Both the position numbers and the translations under genes were made by a program. Under the pieces are notes generated by a model. That model was not told the origin of the DNA, searched no databases, and saw only the letters and a list, made by a program, of their open reading frames with translations. From Ectocarpus siliculosus (taxonomy: Eukaryota; Sar; Phaeophyceae; Ectocarpales; Ectocarpaceae), in contig FN648370.1 in NCBI GenBank assembly GCA_000310025.1, positions 209,903 to 273,902 on the forward strand: DNA of 64,000 nucleotides, given 5' to 3'. This document shows, piece by piece, positions 57,201 through 64,000 of the stretch (positions are counted from its first letter, which is position 1; each line of letters starts with the position of its first letter).

Positions 57201-59292
57201 AGAAGAACACCACCACGGTTCAGGTAACCCACTCCTAGAATCGAGGCAAACGGGTAGGTCGTGGTATAGTTGGTGGAAGATCGCAAGGTCGGTCGTTTTA
57301 CAGTAAAAACTAGTTCTGAGGATTTTTGGTGAAGAAGGTAATTCCTTCATGCCTTCCCCGAACCACGGCTTTTTTCGACGTACCGGCTTCGACAGATCCT
57401 TACCCACACGAAGGAGAAGCTGCAATTCGTCGCAGCGGAGAATTCTGTCACAAGTCACCAGGTAAGATTTTCAATAGAAGGAAAATAAAACGTCACCAGG
57501 GCATGGTACTGGTGGCGTCATGAGTGTACGTAACAATTGGCTGCACAGGACCATCCGGGAAGAAATCGCTCACACCGCTCGTCTCGAACTACCACTAGAG
57601 CAATTCAACCAACATACGTGAAGGAGGTGGACTGAAGGAGGCGGGCTTTTTCGGGAAGGAAACGGAAATTTTCTTTTCTTTCCGGTGTTCTCAGTCTCTT
57701 ACCTTGATGAAAGACAAAATAACTCGTCTATTGGAAACGGGGCATCTTTTGCTGGCTCGCTACATTCACATGCACTTGGATGTAGCGAACGTAGTGGAAG
57801 CTACTTCACCATCCAAGGAGGTGACCTTGCAATCATCACCTCCGGCATGTCGGATTGCGAGTTTGATGGAGTCTCCGTTCCCGCTCTAGAATGTTGGCCG
57901 TACACGTGCGCACCGGGCAGCTCGGTATAGTGCTGCAGTTTGGCATAGGATAAGAGTAGCCCTCGATGAGGTTGACAGGGCTGCGGGGATGATTGATGTG
58001 GAGAGGGACGGTGTTTGGTGGCATCTTGAGGGGGTGCTTCGCTACTGCTCACACAGACTAGAGAGATGCAGGCCATCAAGTACCAGTACCTCCCGCTGTG
58101 CGTAGCTCCATAGTGTGCTGCAAATCCGGCATTACCCTTTATACCATTCGTCTGTATTTGACAGCTTTCGATTCTGGAAGACGACCTCAACCAGGAAAGG
58201 GATCGTCTCACCGGAGCCAAGAAAGATAGAGACACCCTTCGCAGGGAAGTGGCCAGTCTTAGGCAGAGCCAGGGGTTTGCAAACAGGTGCGTGTTCGAAA
58301 CATGAAGTTGCAAGGTTTCTGCGCCCAATAAACATGCGTTAGTTGGACGATATTTTAACCAACGAACGTACCGGAAGTAGTACCATCGCTTGGGCCCGTG
58401 CAAGGGGAGAATAAGCTTGCTTGCACAAAATGTCCAGGGTGCGATCCCATAACAATTTCCCTCATAACCTCCGGTAGTTTATACCACTGTTCTGAAGAGC
58501 ACCGTGTGCTCGTGCGGCTGAAAATCAATTTACCTCGTCGTTGTCGTCCCCATTCTCGCGTGCCGTCTGTACCATCCAGCGATCTACTGATCCTGGACTT
58601 CGAGCAAAGAAAGTCGCACCTAAAGAAGCTAGGGCAGAAGCTGGAGGAGATGAAATCGAAGCACCACCTTCTGCTGCTGGAGCAAGTAAGGAAACTTCCG
58701 CCCCGAGTCTACCGATGGTGTGACGTCCGTTTTCCCCCGACTGTAAGCCGGAAAGTTGAAAATGAAATCTTCATGGTGGCCGTTTGCCAATTTTTGGTTC
58801 ATGGTGAAGCGAGTTCCGACAGCCCCTCTCATACCGGGTTCTAGGAAGAGGACCCCACTGGAGGAAGTTGTCGCACTGCTAATACAACAGCGACATCAAT
58901 GAGTGGGAAAACATGAGGCATATGATAGGAGCCTAATAATTGTCAAGAAGCAGACTTCACTGAGAGATTCCCCCCCTTTTGGGTCATCTCGTTGTGATGT
59001 TTCCAGCCGGCCTTATCTTTTCGAGGTGATGATTCAAGTGTAGCCTGAAAATCGGTTGGCATATTAGCGACCGGAGTGTCTCCAGAACGCTTAATTGGAT
59101 AATCCCGTGGCTTGAACCGGTTCACGTCAAGTAGGATAGACTCTCGGGTTGTTGCCAAATCCATGCTCGCTCCCACATGAAAGCTGAGTCAGCCAAGCTA
59201 CCGTTTCGACCCCTTCATGCGTTCCCTTTACTTGGACAACGCAGGAGAGCATCGAAGAACGCACGCAAGAGCTAGGGGCGGTGCAGCTGTGA
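54201..59292 (+). CDS. CCDC96: CCDC96/CFAP184-type axonemal coiled-coil protein, 409 residues
   Basis: Twelve exons, all junctions in phase: 54201-54335, 54619-54681, 55092-55181, 55554-55745, 56085-56186, 56579-56683, 56847-56929, 57106-57223, 57396-57461, 58165-58286, 58580-58685, 59245-59292 (TGA). The C-terminal two thirds is the conserved CCDC96/CCDC113 domain: FREFKREIARTAEHSRTGKA, VRLKNINLRMMLRKVE, LRAKEQLAEG, LHLIDFEQLKIENQ, KIEERNEELLKLRKK, ILTHTKEKLQFV and DLLILDFEQRK. LHLIDFEQLKIENQ favours CCDC96 (FAP184) over its partner CCDC113. These proteins form a complex in motile cilia near the base of radial spoke 3 and the dynein regulatory complex, and affect beat. The gene therefore implies flagellated cells in the life cycle. 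Eight of eleven introns are phase 0. The start is ATG at 54201, since the frame is closed by a stop just upstream and no in-phase acceptor precedes it. A longer fused form with the CAP gene cannot be excluded. Confidence 0.9.
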
Positions 59293-61293
59293 ACCAAGTT
59301 GGATATTGCTTGAAGTGATTGCTCTTGTTCGCAATTGCTAGTGTAGACTAAAAGACGTGTTGCTGCGTAGGCGACCGGGGAGTTCCTGGTGCGAGATCGC
59401 CAAAACTACACGTAAAAGGTTCAGTCATTGTTGGCATTGTAGCACCCGCTATCGTTGAACGTCAAACAAGTATGGCGTCTATGAAGAGCGAAACGGGTGA
59501 TGTAGTCCGTTCGCCTTGTTTTCATTTCGTATCCGGTACTCAATTCGGCTATTGACAGAGTAAATGGCGTTGAGCTCCAGGAGTTAGAGTGTCTTGAGGT
59601 CTGGTGGATTGGCAGCTCAACTGTGCTTCTTGGTTTGGAGGCTTGGCAACGAACACGTGCGCACTTGCCGGGGCCATGCAGTCTCGTGGGGAAGTCGGCG
59701 ATGACCCCCTTCTGGGGTAAGTGTTCATATTCGCGTCATATTATTCCACCTGAACGATCGGCATATTATCATGCTCCCTGAGCACAGGTTTCTTCCTCTT
59801 GTCGGCGTTTGTCTCACCTCCCGGTAGGCGCGCAGCTTTCTTTGGTGAGGAAACTGGCCCACATCCTCCTTCACGGCTTTTTTTTTCGCCAAAGGGTATT
59901 TCTTCCGAAACAGGGAATCAAATTAGATAATTATTGGAGAACCTGAAAACCACTAATACAAGGTTTTCCTGTAAAACTGTGCGAGCATCTTGGAGCGTTT
60001 AACACATCTTCCTCATGTGTCACAAGAGAGCCCTGCCATCTTCGGGGCGGAGGCATCGCATACTACTGTAGGTCCAAATGGAAGAAAATAGTTCCAAGGA
60101 AGCCCAACGCTATAGTTGAGCGGGGGGGATAGCACAAATTGTGCTCACGGAGACAAACGCTAGACCAGCCCTTGTTCTACGTCGTCCGTTCTTTGTAGCC
60201 GAGAGGTTCCAAACGGACGTAAATTTACCCCCCAAAGAACGCACCTCGTCTTCCTGCAATTCTCTAGAACGACGATCGTCTAGCCTCCGTACATGACCTC
60301 AAACCCTACGCCTGGCTCCCCCTCTTCACTAAGGGCTGTGATGCTGCTGGGCGCAGTGTTCCCTAGGATACGAGTCGAATCGTCTTGACAAGTGCTTGCA
60401 TAGCAGTGGTTTAGTGTTTCCTCCGACTCAAGTAAATGAGCAACTTCGTCGCACAAGAGTTCTTTCCGTTGTCGTGCTTTGTCGAGGATGCTGAATCTGT
60501 CCAAACGGAGACAGGACGGGGGAAATGGGGCTGACCGAGTCGAAATTCCGTATCGTCTGCAGGGAGTTGATAAAACATGAAGGCATGTCGCACAGGATCG
60601 CAGAAAATAGTATTGCTATGATGATCAAGCCCTCCACCGAATGAATTCTGAGGGCAACAGTTCCCACATGGCGTTAGGAAGCACATCGTGTCTCCCCCAA
60701 GTTCAGGCATAAATACCTCTGCTGCCGCTCAAAAGTGTAGGCTAGTATGCCTACTGTCGCCTCGACACGCGAGCTGAAAGTAGTCCCAACCCTCCCGCAC
60801 AGCGTACTCTTCTCCAGATCCTGCACCATCACAGTACAATAGCCACCAACGGAAGCGCGGAAAAGTGCGGACTCTTTTCGCTTGGCCTGCAACCCATCTT
60901 CGAGGAGCGGTTTTGGTTGTTGTGCGTCTACGAGATGGTTTCGAAAAGTTGTTCGATGTGCGATGTATCGCCGAGACAACATAATAAATCGCCCATACAC
61001 ACGAAACATCGTTGAAAGCTCGTTCCCGAAAGAGAAGTACTGATTGATATGTACCGTAGACGATATTCACCAAACATCCCGAACATTATGGTTTGGCGTA
61101 TGCAAGGCGGCCTACACAGAGGGATACACATCGCTTTCTCGCCTGCCGAACGAGCAGATTTGGCGCACAGCCCCGACGCGGCGAAGAGGAGTACCACAGG
61201 GTTAGAATGCCAACGTTCCGAGGCCCCCCATCCTGCCCAGCGCGAAACGATCCGGATCAGATGAAACTGGCCGTTTTGCGTGATGTTCCAATT
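59293..61293. other. Gene-free 2 kb between convergent genes
   Basis: No gene is supported. Frames on the minus strand at 60280-61009 have no recognisable motif or consistent splice joints, though further 3' exons of the minus-strand neighbour could lie here. No repeat of the window's families was recognised. Confidence 0.45.
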
Positions 61294-63947
61294 CTAGCGG
61301 ATGTACCGGGTGGCGGACATCGTTGAAAACTCCGTCTTCCAGTACAAGCTTAGCCAAACATTTGCTGACAGTACTGCACCATTCTCCACGGAGGGGTGTG
61401 AGAAACTCTTCATGAGGAGTCCGTAAAGTTCAGGAGGGTGAGCAATGTAAGTCTGTTCAGCGTGTGTTTTTCCTAACCGTGATGTAGTGGTGACAAACGT
61501 AAAGTGTGATTTTCGTTCTGTAGCAAAAAGCGGGGAGAATTAACAGCCTACCGTATCAGCCTACCGTATACCACACAAGAAACATACCTCGGTAGTAACA
61601 TGGCCTCCAACTTTTATCATCGTGTGTGTTGTTGTGGGGGAGGGTATCATATGCCCCCCTATAGTCGGCCATAATGTTTTAGCTCATGTTGACCAGTAAA
61701 ACATGGCCACCGGGTGGGTGTGGTATTGTGTGTGGAGATTATCTTGTGTTGAATACGGTAGTAGGCACAACAGAGGCCACGTGCAACGGTTGCAGTTAAC
61801 GTACGTACCTGAGTCCAGTCAAGAGGCAGCTCCCAACCATACAGTGCCCCGATTTCCGGGCTTCTCGTGTATGTTTCATCCAACCAATTTTCTCCAGGCT
61901 CTGTAATGGCCAAGTGGACGAGGATTTTCGCCATCTCGCGCTCATCCCAAACGGCGAGGTTCAAGTGGTAGTACCTGTCATGGTATCTTGAGTGTTAGCC
62001 TTTGGATAACTAGTTTTTTTTGGGGGGCGGGATTTTTGTGAACCTTTCGACACAATGTGCGCAAATACGTAGCACGATCTGGAAATATATTGGTTAGGTT
62101 TTTTAGTTCGTTGTATCGTGGAGCATTTATCAGCTACGATGGTAGATGGCACGTGCGTGCCCTTCAATAAAGAGAAACGTGCTTACCATCCCACACTGCC
62201 TTAGTCACGTGACATACCGGTCCGCGAATATGGGGTTGACGACGTTGAGGTACCCGCGGCGCGCTAAAACTTCGCGCTCCTCATCGGGTCGGAGAGCGTC
62301 GACTAGAAGGCACATGTTTCCCGTGTCCGTAACCTGACAGAACGTTGACAAGAAAGAGGACATGAGCGAGGTTGCGTCATTGCTGGATTTACATGAAGCA
62401 CTTCTTGTGGGGGCGTCTGTAGAGGGCTTATTTTGTCGGAGTCAGCGAGAGACCCCCGCACCTTGTGGTAGAATGTGGTTACCACCTCCGCTCGAATCTG
62501 ACCTTCACGCGGAAAGTTCTCCAGGATTCGAACTAGCTGAGACACAACGGAGAGGACAGCGTGAAAGTTAAAGGTACGATGCGATTGACATGTCAGTTTA
62601 ACGAAAATATTCAGAGAAACATCGTGCGTGTTACCACCGCTTGTTCCGAGCGTTAACTGTTCTAGTTTCCTCTACAAGTCGCCAATACACCCCCTCCAGT
62701 GGCATTCCAAACAATAGATCGACCCACAAGAAAACCACATCCGGGAGCCCTTATCGTAGTTGTACTGGTGTACCTGATCAGAAGTGAGACACGAAGAACA
62801 GAGAGCCACCTCAAGCTCCTTGAGCTTGTACCAGGCTTTAACGTATCTGTCAGAAGGCACTAGATGGGCAAATGAATCTCGACGATCGATATCGACGCTT
62901 GTTACATCCACCGCCGACCACCAGGACGCTAGCGACACATCGTCAGGTGATGATCCGCTGCATGTATTAGGAGCACAGTATAAGATTGAAGGGAAACAAC
63001 CGACAAGAATTTTTAAAGTACCACGTTAGCGTTTGATAAATCTCATGCCTTGAGCGGGCCCACAACAAGAAGGTTGCATCTCGATATTGCAGCCCGGCAG
63101 CGTGTCATCTAGACCATGCCCCAATATGACCTCTCATGTTGATGCCATGCAAGTATCACTAACGTTGAGATTTTGCAAAGGTCGGGCTCACACCTTCGGT
63201 AGTAGTCCCGAACATCGATCTTAAACAAAGGGCTGGAAGAGGCCATCTTTCGAAAGTGTGATGTACACAAGGCAAGCAATGCTTCGGCGGAAATGACCTC
63301 CTCATCGATGGGGGTGGAGGAGGTGATGGGCGCCGATATCCCTAGCCTTTCTAACATTCGCTGCGGAAACACACGTGACAGGTGGGACGTTGTCATGGCA
63401 GAGCGGAGGCTACATTACATGGATGGATGGTTGATTCCATGTACATTCCATGATTGATGCACCTATCGTTCTGTGACCTGGTATAGACGTAACTTTTTCT
63501 TGTCTATGACACGACAACAGAATAAAGAACACCCATGGTAGTATGTGAGCTGTCGTCACGAATACATCTATCGAGCAAGGTCGACTGGAGATCGCAATTT
63601 GGACATGTCCCTCACCACACGCACCAGGCTCCCTGGCAGACGCGACGGTATAAACAACTGGAGTTAACGCCATTGTTTGGGGACATTCGTCATCAACAGA
63701 TAACGTGCGGTACCTGAAATCTCCTCTCTGTAAGGGGAATCTGATGATGGTCGGGTCTAGACGTCGAAACGTAGTCGAAGCGGAGCATGCCAGAACTTGG
63801 TAGTTTGATGAACCAGGCAGACGTCAGAACCACCGGCTCACGGTTGTACTCTGCGTTCCTAAAGTTTTGCCAATTGCCGTGCTGGGATGTATCTGCATGC
63901 CCGCTTGACTTGCTGCATTGCCGTTCTTGGTTTCCCACGGCCGCCAT
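61294..63947 (-). CDS. Unrecognised conserved-looking protein, 346 residues
   Basis: Seven minus-strand exons, all phase-consistent: 63947-63714 (ATG in AAGATGGCG context), 63360-63194, 62897-62774, 62536-62462, 62333-62218, 61974-61809, 61452-61294 (TAG). I do not recognise the family. The protein is soluble, with no signal peptide or membrane span. The middle and C-terminal part is mainly helical and looks most conserved: LVRILENFPREGQIRAEVV, FYHK then VTDTGNMCLLVDALRPDEER, RRGYLNVVNPIFADR, WDEREMAKILVHLAITEPG, ENWLDETY and GWELPLDW. The N-terminal 80 residues are polar and probably flexible. The joint into exon 3 (acceptor AACAAG) has a weak pyrimidine tract and the last exon could extend differently. 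The gene converges on CCDC96, which lies 2 kb away tail to tail. Function unknown. Confidence 0.65.
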
Positions 63948-64000
63948 CTTAAAAAGTTTAATGTGGAGACAACAAGAACAGGGACCAGCCAGCTTAGTCA

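Noticed and set aside
61093-61326. Plus-strand frame of 77 codons
   Set aside because: It partly overlaps the last exon of the better supported minus-strand gene and has no motif.

Overview
The window is nuclear DNA of a multicellular-type eukaryotic alga, most likely a brown alga or close stramenopile relative (Ectocarpus-like). This is inference. The support is intron-rich genes (12 exons in 5 kb) with GT-AG introns from about 0.1 to 1.4 kb, near-balanced base composition, a flagellar axoneme gene, a complex I subunit, a sulfatase-modifying-factor paralogue, many transposon and SINE remnants, and two runs of N (100 and 35 bases).

Layout. Positions 1-17.4 kb hold no host gene I can support. 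This part is a repeat landscape: a dead LINE reverse-transcriptase remnant (963-1790, minus), a Tc1/mariner/pogo-type element (3440-4586), tRNA-headed SINE copies, several dispersed repeat families including a 0.55 kb family present in opposite orientations at 2.6 and 12.7 kb, and a very well preserved foldback transposon (15454-16800) with 579-base arms and a perfect 9-base target duplication. From 17.6 to 31.2 kb runs one large plus-strand gene for a roughly 1,850-residue coiled-coil protein with three internally amplified repeat blocks. From 31.2 to 35.2 kb lies another gene-poor stretch with a second Tc1/mariner-type element (33460-34755). From 35.2 kb onward genes are dense: a divergent DOT1-like class I methyltransferase (plus, 35.2-39.5 kb, partial model); a SUMF2/FGE-like protein with an ER signal (minus, 40662-44097); the LYR-motif complex I subunit NDUFA6/B14 (plus, 44420-46455), divergent from the former; a small MITE (48083-48290); a CAP/SCP-domain protein (plus, 48525-53857); a CCDC96/CFAP184 axonemal coiled-coil protein (plus, 54201-59292); and an unrecognised conserved-looking protein (minus, 61294-63947).

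The exon models were assembled by hand from reading frame, GT-AG junctions and codon-phase continuity. For SUMF2-like, NDUFA6, CCDC96 and the 61-64 kb gene every junction keeps phase, which is the main evidence for them. There is no operon-like logic. The genes belong to ordinary housekeeping, secretory and flagellar functions. The most unusual items are the foldback element, the strong over-representation of the octamer ACAGCAGT/ACTGCTGT in non-coding DNA, the in-register repeat expansion of the coiled-coil gene, and the tight tandem (or fusion) of a CAP-domain gene with CCDC96.
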